Below, piece after piece: positions 16,317 through 27,392 of a stretch of DNA of 64,000 nucleotides. This DNA comes from Maritalea mediterranea (GTDB lineage Bacteria; Pseudomonadota; Alphaproteobacteria; Rhizobiales; Devosiaceae): positions 372,001 to 436,000 of the forward strand of contig NZ_JAKGTI010000002.1 in assembly GCF_021568695.1 (NCBI RefSeq). Reading direction: 5' to 3'. A program made the position numbers and the translations under genes. The notes below the pieces were generated by a model that worked only from the letters and a program-made list of their open reading frames with translations, was not told where the DNA came from and ran no database searches. How positions within the stretch are numbered: position 1 is the stretch's first letter; every line of letters starts with the position of its first letter.

Positions 16317-17159
16317 TTAGCGCCCATGGCTCCGGTCATAGCCATTGGACGGCGGTGATTGCCAATCGCCTAGCGCCTCGGCAGGTGTTTCAAACACCTC
16401 CACTTTGAGCGGGTAGCAGGCTGCGGTATCCGAAGAATGCTCGGCGGAACAATCGCCCCCCGGGCAAGTGGAGAGCGCGCCCAGCAAGGGTACTTCGGCG
16501 AAAAACTCGATAAAATCGTCAGGCCGCACCGGGCTGGCCTTCATAAAATACTGCCCCGTATCGCGGGTGAAGCCGGTGCACATAAACACATTGAGCACAT
16601 CATGCACATGCGCCTCCGCTTCGTGCAGCGTCAGGCCTGTGGCATCCGCCAGCGCCCGCGTCAGATTGGAATGGCAGCAATGATGATAATGCCCGCCCGA
16701 GAGCAGATTATTGGTATAAGGATCGCAGCGTGTGCCGATCACATCATGCACCCCGCCGCCAAATTCATCCTTGCCGTACCAGTCCAGCGTGTCCGCAACA
16801 ATTGTCGCCAGCGGCCGCAATACTGGAAAATTCGACCAAAGCTGATGCCCCTCGGTAACATGAGTGCCGTGCAAAGCGCGGGTCTTGCCGGAAAAGAACC
16901 ACTCATTCAAATCATCCGCGTGCCACAGGTTCAAATCTCCCACCTGTGGCCCCTCCACCGAAGTAATCCGGAAAAAGCCGCCAGCGGGCACCTTAAAGCT
17001 CAACGCATCCCGCGGCGGCACCACCAACTCATCGATCTTCGTGGCGTGCGTCCGGAACTTTTGATAAGCCCCAAGATCTGGCTGAGGCAGGCTATCGACC
17101 GGATAGCAGATCACAGGTTCAACAGCGCGGCGGGCAGCCGCATCTTTGGGTTCGGCCAT
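16317..17159 (-). CDS. DUF1989 urea-carboxylase-associated family protein
   Basis: 280 residues from the ATG at 17159, behind GGGAG. Family landmarks include the VPAGGFFRITSVEGPQVGDLNLW segment, HDVIGTRCDPY and the His/Cys-rich HYHHCCHSNL. DUF1989 proteins occur beside urea carboxylase/allophanate hydrolase or aminomethyltransferase genes and may bind a metal through these His and Cys residues. No urea-degradation gene is in the window, so this copy stands alone. Confidence 0.82.
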   Translation of the reverse strand: MAEPKDAAARRAVEPVICYPVDSLPQPDLGAYQKFRTHATKIDELVVPPRDALSFKVPAGGFFRITSVEGPQVGDLNLWHADDLNEWFFSGKTRALHGTHVTEGHQLWSNFPVLRPLATIVADTLDWYGKDEFGGGVHDVIGTRCDPYTNNLLSGGHYHHCCHSNLTRALADATGLTLHEAEAHVHDVLNVFMCTGFTRDTGQYFMKASPVRPDDFIEFFAEVPLLGALSTCPGGDCSAEHSSDTAACYPLKVEVFETPAEALGDWQSPPSNGYDRSHGR

Positions 17160-17207
17160 GTTCACTCCCAATATCGGCAAGATCAGTTCAATCGATCATT
17201 TACACAT

Positions 17208-17242
17208 AAACAAAAGGCGCCCCAATGAAAATGGAGCGCCTT
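17208..17242 (-). terminator. rho-independent terminator after rpoD
   Basis: On the minus strand AAGGCGC and GCGCCTT pair across a loop with a further CCA/TGG pairing, followed by TTTTGTTT. It lies 29 bases past the rpoD stop. Confidence 0.7.
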
Positions 17243-17270
17243 CAAAATTCTATCGAAAAAGCGGCTAGGC

Positions 17271-19256
17271 TTAGCTATCCAGGAAGCTGCGCAGTTTGCG
17301 GCTACGGCTTGGGTGCTTCAGCTTGCGCAAGGCCTTCGCCTCGATTTGACGAATACGTTCCCGTGTCACGCTGAACTGCTGGCCCACTTCTTCAAGCGTA
17401 TGGTCGGTGTTCATGCCGATACCAAAGCGCATCCGCAACACACGTTCTTCACGCGGCGTCAGCGACGCCAGCACACGGGTTGTGGTTTCGCGCAAGTTGG
17501 ATTGGATCGCAGAATCGATCGGCTGCACTGCGTTTGAATCCGGGATGAAATCGCCCAGATTGCTGTCTTCTTCGTCGCCAATCGGCGTTTCCAAAGAAAT
17601 CGGCTCTTTCGCGATTTTGAGTACCTTACGCACCTTATCCAAAGGCATTTGCAGCTTTTCGCTCAATTCCTCTGGTGTCGGCTCGCGGCCAATCTCGTGC
17701 AACATCTGGCGCGATGTCCGCACAATCTTGTTGATCGTTTCGATCATATGCACTGGAATACGGATCGTACGCGCTTGGTCGGCAATAGACCGAGTGATCG
17801 CCTGACGAATCCACCAAGTGGCATAAGTCGAGAATTTATAGCCCCGGCGATATTCAAACTTGTCCACCGCCTTCATCAAACCGATATTACCCTCCTGAAT
17901 CAGATCCAGGAACTGCAAACCACGGTTTGTGTATTTTTTCGCAATCGAAATCACGAGACGCAGGTTTGCCTCAACCATTTCTTTTTTCGCAATGGCGGCT
18001 TCGCGCTCACCCTTTTGTACTTTGTGCACAATCTTGCGATATTCAGAAATGTCCATGCCGGTTTCAGTGGCAAGGGTTTTGATTTCTTCGCGCAACTCTT
18101 CAATCGTGTCACGCTCGGCCACAGCAAAGTTGGTCCAGCCCGGCTTCGGCAAGGTGGAAATGGTGTCCACCCAATCCGGTGCCAATTCATTGCCGTGATA
18201 TTCAGTCAAAAAGTCTTCGCGCGGAATGCCATAGCTTTCCGCCAGGCGCAACAAACGGCCTTCAATACGCACCAGACCTTTGTTGATGTCATAAAGCTGC
18301 TCAACCAGCGCTTCAATCCGGCCATTGTGCAAGGAAAGTGATTTCACTTCCGCGATCACTTCAGCTTTCAACGCATCCAGCTTTTTCAGCTGTTTTTCCG
18401 AAAGCGAGCTGGACGCCAGTTTTTGCTCGACCTGCTCATCATGCAGCTTGCGCAATTTGGCATAAGTGCTGGCGATCTGGTCAAAGGTTTCAACAACCTG
18501 CGGCTTCAGTTCGGCTTCCATCGCAGACAAGGAGAGATTGTTCTCAAACTCATCATCATCGTCGTCGTCGCCGCCTTCACCTTCTTGCTCGGCGCCGTCT
18601 TCAGCTTTGCTTTCCGTTTCAGCGGGTTTGTTGGTCTCGCCTTCTGCCGGAATGGTCGGCTCTTCCTTGGCATCCGGGCCAGCATAGGTGGCTTCCAAAT
18701 CGATAATGTCACGCAGCAAAATCTCGCCCTCGGCCAGCTGATCGCGCCAAATAATAATCGCCTGGAAAGTCAATGGGCTTTCACAAAGCCCCTCGATCAT
18801 GGTTTCGCGGCCCGCCTCAATACGCTTGGCAATGGCAATCTCGCCCTCGCGTGACAGCAATTCCACCGTGCCCATTTCGCGCAGATACATGCGCACCGGG
18901 TCATCGGTGCGGTCAGAACCTTCGCGGGCATTGGATTTGGACGCCACAGCAGTGCCGGTGGCCACGGTCAGCTCGGTGCTGGTGGATTCTTTTTCCGCCT
19001 CGCGCTCTTCGGCCTCATCTTCTTCGATCACAGAGATGCCCATTTCCGAGAGCATCGCCATCACATCTTCAATCTGCTCTGAAGACACCTGATCAGAAGG
19101 CAAAACTTCATTCAGCTCTTCATAAGTGACATAGCCGCGTTTCTTTGCGGCCCGAATCATTTTTTTGACAGATGATGCTGAAAGATCGAGGAGCGGCCCG
19201 TCCTGGGCTTCTGCGCTTGTGTCCTGCTTCTCGTTTTCCTTAGCCTTTGTCGCCAT
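17271..19256 (-). CDS. rpoD: RNA polymerase primary sigma factor RpoD (sigma-70)
   Basis: 661 residues, the usual length for alphaproteobacterial RpoD. Visible are region 1.1 at the start, an acidic spacer ([10 protein letters not shown]) before residue 250, region 2 ([57 protein letters not shown]), region 3 and region 4 ([24 protein letters not shown]). It directs RNA polymerase to housekeeping promoters. It lies 187 bases downstream of dnaG on the same strand, as in the classic macromolecular synthesis cluster. Confidence 0.98.
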   Translation of the reverse strand: MATKAKENEKQDTSAEAQDGPLLDLSASSVKKMIRAAKKRGYVTYEELNEVLPSDQVSSEQIEDVMAMLSEMGISVIEEDEAEEREAEKESTSTELTVATGTAVASKSNAREGSDRTDDPVRMYLREMGTVELLSREGEIAIAKRIEAGRETMIEGLCESPLTFQAIIIWRDQLAEGEILLRDIIDLEATYAGPDAKEEPTIPAEGETNKPAETESKAEDGAEQEGEGGDDDDDDEFENNLSLSAMEAELKPQVVETFDQIASTYAKLRKLHDEQVEQKLASSSLSEKQLKKLDALKAEVIAEVKSLSLHNGRIEALVEQLYDINKGLVRIEGRLLRLAESYGIPREDFLTEYHGNELAPDWVDTISTLPKPGWTNFAVAERDTIEELREEIKTLATETGMDISEYRKIVHKVQKGEREAAIAKKEMVEANLRLVISIAKKYTNRGLQFLDLIQEGNIGLMKAVDKFEYRRGYKFSTYATWWIRQAITRSIADQARTIRIPVHMIETINKIVRTSRQMLHEIGREPTPEELSEKLQMPLDKVRKVLKIAKEPISLETPIGDEEDSNLGDFIPDSNAVQPIDSAIQSNLRETTTRVLASLTPREERVLRMRFGIGMNTDHTLEEVGQQFSVTRERIRQIEAKALRKLKHPSRSRKLRSFLDS

Positions 19257-19443
19257 TCATTGTTCTCCTGAACGCGGGGATGGCAGAATTGCCTGCGTTT
19301 ATCTCGCTCCGAACAAGGTACGGATATTTGCTTGATACCCTAGCGCATACCCAAATCTCATTTCACATTCGTTACCTTGGAGAGTATTTGAACGTCAAAT
19401 ACGCGAAAACCGCCGACCGAGCCCTTTCCTTTTAAAAAAGAAA

Positions 19444-21375
19444 TTAAAGACTCCGCGTCGAGCGCCCAGATAACGAACCAAACCCTTCAATCAAAGCTTC
19501 CGTGCCATCAACACTGGATATCTGGTTCTGTATGTCGCGTAGCCGTTCATAAGATTCTTCACTTGGGTCATTTCCAAGTGCCAATTCGGCCGCTTTCAGC
19601 TCCTTATTTAATCGAACTGATTTATAATGCAAGGCCAAAGCGTGATTTAAGCCGATTTCAGCGTCGCTTTTGTCCGCTTTTTGGTCCACTTGCCAAATGC
19701 CCTGACGCTGCACCTGCGCCGTAATTGTATTGAGTGCATCCAGCAGACCACGCTGTTCAATCTGCGCGCGCAGCTTATCTGCCGAAATAGACGGGTCCAT
19801 GGCAACGGTGTTCATCAACATGTCCAACATCTGGCTGGCCGCTTGGCTGGTCAGCTCCAGATTGGCCAAATCTTCCATGTGCTGTTCCGCCAGTTCAGGA
19901 TGGTTGATCAGCCCCAGCAAGATCACCGCCTCGCGAGGGTGGATTGCCCCGGCACCAGTATTTTTAAGCCTTTGCATCAAGCTCGATGTGGGTGAATAAC
20001 TCTTGCGGCCGTTGGTTTTGATCGAACCATAGTTTGAGTTGCGCCCGCCACCGCCGCCGCTGCCACGTCCACGGTAGTTTGGTTTTCCCTGCGGCCGGAA
20101 AAAGCGATAAAGCATGTCATTGAACGCCTGGCCATAATGCTTTTTCACCGACGGATCGGCAATCTCATTGGCCAGGCCACGCAGCCGCGCCTCAAGCTCA
20201 GCCCGCGCCTCTGGCGTCTCCACATTGGCATTTTGGGTTTCGCGCTGCCAGATCGCTTGCGACAGCGGCACCGCGCTGGCGAGCAGATCCTCAAACCCCT
20301 TGCGCCCTTCTGCCTTGATCAAATCGTCCGGGTCCACCCCTTCCGGCAAAGTCACAATTTTGGCGCTTTGCCCCGGCTTGAGCATCGGCAGCATCACATC
20401 CATAGACCGCCCAGCAGCCCGCTGCCCGGCGCTGTCGCCGTCAAAACAAAGGATCGGTGTGCCGGTCATTTTCCACAACAATCCCAAATGCTCGTCGGTC
20501 AGCGCGGTGCCCAGCGGTGCCACGGCACCATGGAAGCCAGCCTGCACACAGGCAATCACATCCATATAGCCCTCAACCACCACCAGCGGCTTGCCGTCAT
20601 GCGCCGCCTGCCGCGCCATTTGGCCGTTATAAAGCGTACGGCGCTTGTGAAACAGCTCGGTTTCCGGCGAATTGAGATATTTCGCCCGCGCCTCGGGCGA
20701 CATGGCCCGCCCGCCAAACGCCACCACCCGGCCACGAAAATCCTCAATTGGAAACATCAACCGGTTGCGAAACCGATCAAACGGCACCGCAATATCGTCA
20801 CCCGCGACCAGTAAGCCGCAATCGATCATTTGCCGCGCAGTCACTTGATTTTGCGCCAAAAACTCTTTCAGCCCATTGCGACTGTCTGGCGCAAAGCCGA
20901 GGCGGAACTGCTCCTGAATTTTAGGCGACACGCCCCTCTCATTCAAATAGCCGCGCGCCCGTGCACCCACATTGGCCGCCAGTGCCTGTTCAAAATATTG
21001 GGTGGCCAGTTCCATTACATCATAAAGGCTGTTGCGCTTTTGCTGCCGCGCCTCTTGCTGCGGGTCACGCGCCGGCAGTTGCACCCCCGCCTGACCGGCA
21101 AGGCGCTCCACCGCCTCAGGAAAGCTCAAACCACCCTTTTCCACCAGAAAACGGAAATGGTCGCCCGTCACCCCACAGCCAAAGCAGTGATAAATCCCCT
21201 TGCGATCATCAGCGTGAAAGCTGGGCGTCTTTTCCCCATGGAACGGACAACAAGCCCAAAAATCGCCACGCCCGGGCTGGGATTTGCGCTTATCCCAGGT
21301 CACATACTCGCCCACCACCTGCGAAATATTCAGGCGCTCGCGAATTTCATCCAAAAACTGGTCACTAAAGCGCAT
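19444..21375 (-). CDS. dnaG: DNA primase DnaG
   Basis: 643 residues from the ATG at 21375; a TTG three codons earlier directly follows the upstream stop. The N-terminal zinc finger is clear (Cys43, His46, Cys64, Cys67 in CPFH...CFGC). It is followed by the TOPRIM catalytic core (VVVEGYMDVIA, FDGDSAGQRAA) and a C-terminal helicase-binding region after residue 440, separated by a Gly/Asn-rich linker (RGRGSGGGGGRNSNYG). It makes RNA primers for replication. It overlaps no gene but begins immediately after an exported-protein gene. Confidence 0.98.
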   Translation of the reverse strand: MRFSDQFLDEIRERLNISQVVGEYVTWDKRKSQPGRGDFWACCPFHGEKTPSFHADDRKGIYHCFGCGVTGDHFRFLVEKGGLSFPEAVERLAGQAGVQLPARDPQQEARQQKRNSLYDVMELATQYFEQALAANVGARARGYLNERGVSPKIQEQFRLGFAPDSRNGLKEFLAQNQVTARQMIDCGLLVAGDDIAVPFDRFRNRLMFPIEDFRGRVVAFGGRAMSPEARAKYLNSPETELFHKRRTLYNGQMARQAAHDGKPLVVVEGYMDVIACVQAGFHGAVAPLGTALTDEHLGLLWKMTGTPILCFDGDSAGQRAAGRSMDVMLPMLKPGQSAKIVTLPEGVDPDDLIKAEGRKGFEDLLASAVPLSQAIWQRETQNANVETPEARAELEARLRGLANEIADPSVKKHYGQAFNDMLYRFFRPQGKPNYRGRGSGGGGGRNSNYGSIKTNGRKSYSPTSSLMQRLKNTGAGAIHPREAVILLGLINHPELAEQHMEDLANLELTSQAASQMLDMLMNTVAMDPSISADKLRAQIEQRGLLDALNTITAQVQRQGIWQVDQKADKSDAEIGLNHALALHYKSVRLNKELKAAELALGNDPSEESYERLRDIQNQISSVDGTEALIEGFGSLSGRSTRSL

Positions 21376-21384
21376 ATCGTCCAA

Positions 21385-22584
21385 TCAATTAAACCACAGG
21401 GCAAAAATGCCCCCCTGCCCACCTGTCATGTCCGAAAAGCGTTCAAGCACGTCCAAATCAACCACTCGCCCCTTTTCCATATAGGGGGCAAAGGCAGCAC
21501 CATGCACCATTAAAAACAGGTCGAGATCGCTCGGCGCAGTCAAAAACTTGTTCACATTCACCCCGACGCCTTCTGCACCGCCGCGGTCCAGCCGCCAAAA
21601 CGGCACCAGGGCCTCCCCGGCCAAAACCGCCCCAAGCTCGCCCAACACATCCTGCCATCCGGCAGCCATCTCTTCGGTCACAGGCACACCAAACGCCGAT
21701 TGCTGGTTCGGGTTCGGCAGCCATTCTGCCTGGTCATCTTCCTCCAGCGCCACCAAGCGCCAAAATTCTTTATTGGCCGCAATCATAGCTTGAAAGTGCA
21801 CCAGTGCTTTTTGGGTCCGCGCCTGATCCGGAGGCCCCTGCAGCGCATTGATAACAATAGCAATCGTATCGATAATATTGTCATCACCAAAGATGGGGTC
21901 GCGATCAACCTTGCCCAACTCGCGCATCCGCGCCACGCCGTCAGTCACCTTCGTGATCGCCGGGGTGGGGTCAACCGATAGCACCATCTCCGCCATGCCC
22001 TGCAGCACATGGGTATAAGCCAACAGCCAACGCCCGTCGGCCCGATCAAATTGAACAAACGGTAACGCTTCACCGCGCGCAGCCGGCACATTCATACCGC
22101 CCGCCATCATCCACAGCAGACCTTCGTCCGGACTTTGCTTTCCATCGCTGTCCACGTCAAACCAGATATGTTGCAGATTGATCATCAGGCCAAATTCTTC
22201 GTCGCCCATTTGCTCCAAATGATTTTGCGCTCTGGCCCACCGCTCATTCGCCCCTTTTAGGGCCATTTCAACAAACGCCGGGTCAAATTGTGCGTCCGGG
22301 TTCAGCCGCAATTGGCTGCGCCCGCCCGGCACCAGCGGCAGTCGGCCCGAATAATTGTCGTAGCGCACCTGAAAAATATGCTCCACCGCCTGCAAAGCGG
22401 TCAGCGCCCCCAAGGCAAAGCGCTGTTCGTCCCCATCCAGCGCGGTCTCGGCATAGTCCAGCCCACCGGCCAATCCCCCTTCCGCCAAAGCAGCGCTCAA
22501 CGGCGAGGGCACCAGTTCCTCCGCCATGACAACCGAGCTGGCCAACGCAAAACACATTCCTAAACTGGTTAAAAATCGCCGCAT
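21385..22584 (-). CDS. exported protein of unknown function with EF-hand-like loop
   Basis: 399 residues from the ATG at 22584 behind GGGGAG. A signal peptide ends at ...SSVVMA. The body is mostly helical, and FDVDSDGKQSPDEG has the spacing of a calcium-binding EF-hand loop (Asp at positions 1, 3 and 5, Glu at 12). I do not recognise the family. Its place between a GNAT gene and dnaG, with the dnaG start adjacent to its stop, suggests it is part of the dnaG-rpoD transcript. Confidence 0.75.
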   Translation of the reverse strand: MRRFLTSLGMCFALASSVVMAEELVPSPLSAALAEGGLAGGLDYAETALDGDEQRFALGALTALQAVEHIFQVRYDNYSGRLPLVPGGRSQLRLNPDAQFDPAFVEMALKGANERWARAQNHLEQMGDEEFGLMINLQHIWFDVDSDGKQSPDEGLLWMMAGGMNVPAARGEALPFVQFDRADGRWLLAYTHVLQGMAEMVLSVDPTPAITKVTDGVARMRELGKVDRDPIFGDDNIIDTIAIVINALQGPPDQARTQKALVHFQAMIAANKEFWRLVALEEDDQAEWLPNPNQQSAFGVPVTEEMAAGWQDVLGELGAVLAGEALVPFWRLDRGGAEGVGVNVNKFLTAPSDLDLFLMVHGAAFAPYMEKGRVVDLDVLERFSDMTGGQGGIFALWFN

Positions 22585-22677
22585 AACATCTCCCCGCGCT
22601 GCCGCGCCTGGCTGCAAAAAAGCTGAAAATCTACTGAACCATTGAGGCGGCAGAAAAGCAAATCAATCTGATCGAAT

Positions 22678-23196
22678 TCAGGCGGGTTCCACAATCAGCA
22701 TCTGTTCAAAATGCGCCACATCGCCATCAAACCCGAAAGCGGCACCACCATCCTGGTCCACCCGGTTGACGCCAAAGCCGCATTTTTCCAGCACCCGCAC
22801 CGAGCCGGGATTGCTGGAAAGCGCATGCGCTGTGGCCACGTCAAAGCCTTCTTCCTTCAACCAATCCAGCGCGCATTGCACCATCTGGGTGGCAATGCCC
22901 TGCCCCGCATGGCTTTCCCCCACGCGATAGCCAATATCTGCCTGCTCACCATCAAACACCAGATTGAGCCGGGCGATCACCTCATCGCCCTTCAGCACCA
23001 CAAAATAGGCACCTTGGCCCGTCTCAGCTTCGTGGCAGAGCTGTTTTACCGCCGCCGCCATGCCCTTATCGGTCAACATCTTTAGCGGTCGCTTGGGCAC
23101 AAATTGTGCAAAATAGTCAGCATTGCTCCGCTCAAATCGCAGCAGCGCGGGCACATGATCAATGTGAACCGGAGTCAGCTCAACCGCAATGGACAT
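22678..23196 (-). CDS. GNAT-family N-acetyltransferase
   Basis: 172 residues with the acetyl-CoA loop YRVGESHAGQGIATQMVQCAL (Q-x-x-G-x-G/A-like) and the family's C-terminal SSNPGSVRVLEKCGF. It resembles RimJ/RimL-type enzymes acting on protein N-termini or small amines. The start lies 4 bases after the stop of the yqeY-like gene, so the two are translationally coupled. Confidence 0.85.
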   Translation of the reverse strand: MSIAVELTPVHIDHVPALLRFERSNADYFAQFVPKRPLKMLTDKGMAAAVKQLCHEAETGQGAYFVVLKGDEVIARLNLVFDGEQADIGYRVGESHAGQGIATQMVQCALDWLKEEGFDVATAHALSSNPGSVRVLEKCGFGVNRVDQDGGAAFGFDGDVAHFEQMLIVEPA

Positions 23197-23199
23197 GGT

Positions 23200-23652
23200 C
23201 TAACCGTTCAGTTTGGCTTTCACGCTCTTGGAAGCTGCACCGAAATCAATCCGACCGGGATATTTCGATTTCAACACACCCACCACTTTGCCCATATCCT
23301 TAAGGCTCTCAGCGCCGGTTTCAGCAATCGCCGCCTCGATCGCGGCGTCCACTTCCTCGTCGGTCAACGGCTTGGGCAAAAACTCCTGAATCACTTCAAT
23401 TTCCGCCCGTTCCTGCTCAGCCAGCTCATCGCGGTTATTCTCCGCGTACACGGCAGCAGATTCTTCGCGCTGCTTCACCATTTTTTGCAAAAGCTGCAAG
23501 ATTTCCGCATCGTCCACAGCCTCTTTGCCCTTGCCCCGCGCCTCAATATCCCGATCCTTGATGGCAGCACTGATCAGGCGCAAAGTCCCCATCCGTCGCT
23601 TATCGCGGTTTTTAAGGGCATGTTTAAGGGCTTGGTTGATTTGGTCTCGCAT
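23200..23652 (-). CDS. yqeY: GatB/YqeY-domain protein
   Basis: 150 residues. MRDQINQALKHALKNRDKRRMGTLRLISAAIKDRDIEARGKG, the central MVKQREESAAVYAENNRDELAEQE and VVGVLKSKYPGRIDFGAASKSVKAKL are characteristic of the YqeY family, related to the tRNA-binding tail of GatB. YqeY commonly precedes dnaG in alphaproteobacteria. It is the first gene of the leftward block and lies divergent from carA. Confidence 0.93.
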   Translation of the reverse strand: MRDQINQALKHALKNRDKRRMGTLRLISAAIKDRDIEARGKGKEAVDDAEILQLLQKMVKQREESAAVYAENNRDELAEQERAEIEVIQEFLPKPLTDEEVDAAIEAAIAETGAESLKDMGKVVGVLKSKYPGRIDFGAASKSVKAKLNG

Positions 23653-23919
23653 GAAGCATCATCTTTAGCTGTTAAAACAAGGCTTGAGTTATACCTAAGG
23701 CGAACCTTTCTGCCAATGCCTCAATATAAAAACATCTAAGTCATTGAATTTGTGGGATTAAATCTTTAAGGAATCGGTTGATTTTCCGGCTCTTCTCCCT
23801 TAGTGTCCATCCGATCCAGACCAAATCGGGCAAGCCTCAGCGCGGCACATCTCAAGCCGCCCTAAAGCTGCACCCAAATGGCGGATCGGTTACATTCACA
23901 GATCAAAAGGAATGGCCGA

Positions 23920-25098
23920 ATGTCGGGTTGGCAAGAAACCAAAGCAACAGCGCTGCTTATCTTTCAAGACGGAACAATTGTCGAAGGCCAGGGTCTTGGC
24001 GCAACAGGTCACGCGGTGGGCGAAGTGTGTTTTAACACTGCCATCACTGGCTATCAGGAAATCCTGACAGACCTGTCCTATGCCGGGCAAATCATCACTT
24101 TCACCTTCCCCCACATTGGCAATATCGGTGCCAATGCGGAAGATGTGGAAACCGTGAAAATGGCCTCCGCCCCCGGCGCCCGTGGCTGCGTGCTCAAAGC
24201 CGACATCACCAATCCATCAAACTATCGCTCTGCCGAACATTTGAATGACTGGCTCAAAGCCAACAATATTATCGGCATTGCCGGAGTCGATACCCGCGCC
24301 CTCACCGCCATGATCCGCGATAAAGGTTTTGCCAACGCCATCATCGCCCACGATCCCGAAGGCAATTTCGACATTGACGTCCTCAAAGCTGAAGCGGCGA
24401 AATTTGCAGGGCTGGAAAATCTTGATCTGGCGAAAACCGTTTCTACCGCCCAGACCTATAAGTGGAACGAACGCACCTGGGAATGGGAAGTGCGTCAGGT
24501 GGACCCGAAAGAAGCCGAACACCACATTGTTGCAGTTGATTATGGCGCCAAAGCCAATATTTTGCGCTGCCTTGTGGATCAGGATGCAACCGTGACGGTG
24601 GTCAATGCCCAAACCCCGGCCAAAGACATTCTGGCGCTTAACCCGGATGGTATTTTCCTGTCCAACGGCCCGGGTGACCCGGCCGCCACAGGCGAATATG
24701 CCGTGCCAATCATCAAAGAATTGATTGAAAGTGGTCTACCCATCTTTGGCATCTGCCTCGGCCACCAATTGCTGGCCCTCGCCTTGGGCGCAAAAACCAA
24801 AAAGATGCACCAGGGCCATCACGGCGCCAACCATCCGGTGCAGGATTTGACGACCACCAAAGTGGAAATCACATCCATGAACCATGGCTTTGCCGTGGAT
24901 TCAGCCAGTCTGCCAGCCAATGTGATTGAAACCCACAAATCCCTGTTTGACGAGTCAAACTGCGGCCTGATGGTGAAGGACAAGCCGATCTTCTCCGTGC
25001 AACACCACCCGGAAGCCTCTCCCGGCCCGCACGACAGCCACTATCTGTTCGCCCGCTTTATGGACAATGTGAAATCACACAAAGCAAAAGCGGCCTAG
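23920..25098 (+). CDS. carA: carbamoyl-phosphate synthase small subunit CarA
   Basis: 392 residues from the ATG at 23920, 8 bases after AAAGGA; a longer in-frame reading from 23878 lacks a ribosome site. The N-terminal CPS domain is followed by a class I glutaminase with the nucleophile Cys279 (GICLGHQ), and His363 and Glu365 in QHHPEAS. It supplies ammonia to CarB for carbamoyl phosphate used in arginine and pyrimidine synthesis. CarB is encoded separately at 35464-38775, about 10 kb away. Confidence 0.97.
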   Translation: MSGWQETKATALLIFQDGTIVEGQGLGATGHAVGEVCFNTAITGYQEILTDLSYAGQIITFTFPHIGNIGANAEDVETVKMASAPGARGCVLKADITNPSNYRSAEHLNDWLKANNIIGIAGVDTRALTAMIRDKGFANAIIAHDPEGNFDIDVLKAEAAKFAGLENLDLAKTVSTAQTYKWNERTWEWEVRQVDPKEAEHHIVAVDYGAKANILRCLVDQDATVTVVNAQTPAKDILALNPDGIFLSNGPGDPAATGEYAVPIIKELIESGLPIFGICLGHQLLALALGAKTKKMHQGHHGANHPVQDLTTTKVEITSMNHGFAVDSASLPANVIETHKSLFDESNCGLMVKDKPIFSVQHHPEASPGPHDSHYLFARFMDNVKSHKAKAA

Positions 25099-25134
25099 CA
25101 CAACCACGCCCTAGTCGGCGGATAAGCAACAAAT

Positions 25135-25171
25135 AAGACGAGCAGGATGTAAATCTTGCTCGTCTTTTTTT
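25135..25171 (+). terminator. rho-independent terminator after carA
   Basis: AAGACGAGCA and TGCTCGTCTT pair perfectly across a 12-base loop, followed by seven T's (25165-25171). It is 37 bases past the carA stop and ends that transcript. Confidence 0.9.
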
Positions 25172-25361
25172 GGGCGTCCAGGTGTAACCATTTCTATTTT
25201 CAGTCGTTTTTAAAAGCTTCGCACAGCTTATCCACCGGGCGACACAAAATTTTTGACCAAATTGTCAAAAATCATACATTATTCCGTCATCGAAACGTTA
25301 AAGGTGCCCGGCAGAAGTCACCCGTCTCGATTGTTACTTCGCCTATTCCATGGAGGGAATA

Positions 25362-27341
25362 ATGTCTCATTTAAACTCAATTTCTCGTCGCGCTTTCCTT
25401 GCGGGCGCGGCTGGTGCTGGCACATTGATCGCCATGCACCCCTTCTCCGCAATGGCTAACCCGTCGCAAGCTCATTTGCGCCTGATGGAAACGACGGATA
25501 TTCACGTCGCCATCCACCCTTATGATTATTATGCGGACCGCCCAAACGATACGATGGGCTTGGCCCGCACCGCTAAACTGATCGAAAATATTCGCGCCGA
25601 AGCCACCAACTCCATGTTGGTCGACAATGGCGATTTGATCCAGGGCAACCCCATGGGCGACTATGTCGCTTATGAACGCGGCTTTAAAGAAGGCGATCTG
25701 CACCCCATGATCGCCGCCATGAACACACTGGGCTATGATATCGCCACCGTGGGCAACCACGAATTCAACTATGGCCTGCCGTTCCTTGAAAAAGCTTTGG
25801 CTGGTTCAAATTTCCCGTTCGTCTGCGCGAACGTTGTTATGGGTACTGTCTTGGGTGAAGACCCCACCAAAGACAAAACCTTGCTGCCGCCGTTTAAAAT
25901 TTTAGAAAAAGAAGTGGTCGACGGCGCTGGTGAAAAACACACTGTCAAAATTGGCTTTATCGGCTTTTTGCCGCCCCAAATCATGGTGTGGGATTTCCAA
26001 CACCTGAACGGCAAAGTGATGACCCGCGACATCGTGAAAACCGCCGAAGCCTATGTGCCCTTGATGAAAGAACAAGGCGCCGATTTGATCGTGGCCCTGT
26101 CACACTCAGGCATTAGCGGTGAACCGCAAACCGACATGATGGGCAACGCTTCGCTCTATCTCGCCGGTGTTGAAGGCATTGATGTGGTGTTCACGGGGCA
26201 CCACCACAATGTGTTCCCCAGCTCACAATATGATGGAATTGAGGGCGTGGACACGGCCAATGGCACACTGCTCGGCAAACCATCGGTCATGCCTGGTTTC
26301 TGGGGCTCCCATATGGGCCTGATTGATTTGCTGATCGAAAAAAGCGGCAATGAGTGGAAGATCATCTCCCACACGTCAGAAGCCCGCCCGATCTACGAGC
26401 GGGTAGAACGCGAGGTCAAACCGTTGGTTGAATCTGTCCCCGCCGTTCTGGCCTCTGTGCAGCAAACCCACGACGAAACGCTTGAATATGTGCGGACGGC
26501 TGTGGGCGAAACCGAAGCGAAATTGCATTCCTATTTCGCGCTGGTCGCCGATGATCCATCCGTGCAAATCGTATCGCAGGCCCAGCTTTGGTACACCGAG
26601 CAAATGATGCGCGGCACCGAGTGGGAAGATCTACCGATCCTATCTGCCGCCGCACCGTTTAAAGCCGGTGGCCGGGGTGGCCCAGACTACTATACTGACG
26701 TTCCTGTAGGTCCGGTCGCCATCAAAAATGTGGCCGACCTTTATCTCTATCCCAACACCGTGCGCGCCGTTTTGATTGACGGGCGAGGCGTGAAGGAATG
26801 GCTGGAGCGCTCTGCTGGCATCTTTAATCAGGTGGAGCCGGGATCAACCGATCAAAAACTGATCAATGATGAGTTCCCCTCCTACAACTTTGATGTGATC
26901 GATGGCGTAACCTACAAAATCGACATCTCCCAGCCCTCGAAATATCCCCCACGCGGCGGCGAGGCCATCAACCCGGATGCGTCACGTATTGTGGATCTGC
27001 GCTATAATGGCGAACCGATCGATATGGATCAGAAGTTCGTCGTAGCCACCAACAATTATCGCGCATCTGGTGGCGGCAGCTTCCCGGGCCTGGGCGATGA
27101 TGTGATCATCTTTGTGGGGCCAGACACCAACCGCGACGTGATTGTGCGCTACATTGTTGAAAAAGGCACCATCAATCCAAAGGCAGACAATAACTGGTCT
27201 TTGGCGCCGTTGGACGACACCACCGTGTTGTTTGAAACCGGGCCGAAAGCCAAGGAACATCTGGCCGACGTAACTGAGGTGAAAATCGATTATGTGGGCG
27301 AAGCCGAAAGCGGCTTTGGTACCTATCGCATCACGCTTTAA
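25362..27341 (+). CDS. cpdB: bifunctional 2',3'-cyclic-nucleotide 2'-phosphodiesterase/3'-nucleotidase
   Basis: 659 residues from the ATG at 25362 behind GGAGGG. A Tat signal ([17 protein letters not shown]) leads into the metallophosphatase domain with [44 protein letters not shown] and FTGHHH metal motifs. The 5'-nucleotidase C-terminal domain follows ([13 protein letters not shown]). The enzyme degrades RNA-derived nucleotides in the periplasm so nucleosides and phosphate can be imported. Use of Tat export is notable because E. coli CpdB is Sec-exported. Confidence 0.93.
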   Translation: MSHLNSISRRAFLAGAAGAGTLIAMHPFSAMANPSQAHLRLMETTDIHVAIHPYDYYADRPNDTMGLARTAKLIENIRAEATNSMLVDNGDLIQGNPMGDYVAYERGFKEGDLHPMIAAMNTLGYDIATVGNHEFNYGLPFLEKALAGSNFPFVCANVVMGTVLGEDPTKDKTLLPPFKILEKEVVDGAGEKHTVKIGFIGFLPPQIMVWDFQHLNGKVMTRDIVKTAEAYVPLMKEQGADLIVALSHSGISGEPQTDMMGNASLYLAGVEGIDVVFTGHHHNVFPSSQYDGIEGVDTANGTLLGKPSVMPGFWGSHMGLIDLLIEKSGNEWKIISHTSEARPIYERVEREVKPLVESVPAVLASVQQTHDETLEYVRTAVGETEAKLHSYFALVADDPSVQIVSQAQLWYTEQMMRGTEWEDLPILSAAAPFKAGGRGGPDYYTDVPVGPVAIKNVADLYLYPNTVRAVLIDGRGVKEWLERSAGIFNQVEPGSTDQKLINDEFPSYNFDVIDGVTYKIDISQPSKYPPRGGEAINPDASRIVDLRYNGEPIDMDQKFVVATNNYRASGGGSFPGLGDDVIIFVGPDTNRDVIVRYIVEKGTINPKADNNWSLAPLDDTTVLFETGPKAKEHLADVTEVKIDYVGEAESGFGTYRITL

Positions 27342-27366
27342 GCGGTCCATCTTCCTTTTTGACATC

Positions 27367-27392
27367 GGGGCGACGCCTTATGGCGCCGCCCC
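27367..27392 (+). terminator. strong GC hairpin after cpdB
   Basis: GGGGCG-A-CGCC and GGCG-C-CGCCCC pair with loop TTAT and a single mismatch. The T tract after it is weak (ATATCTTTACC), so termination is likely but not certain. Confidence 0.55.
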
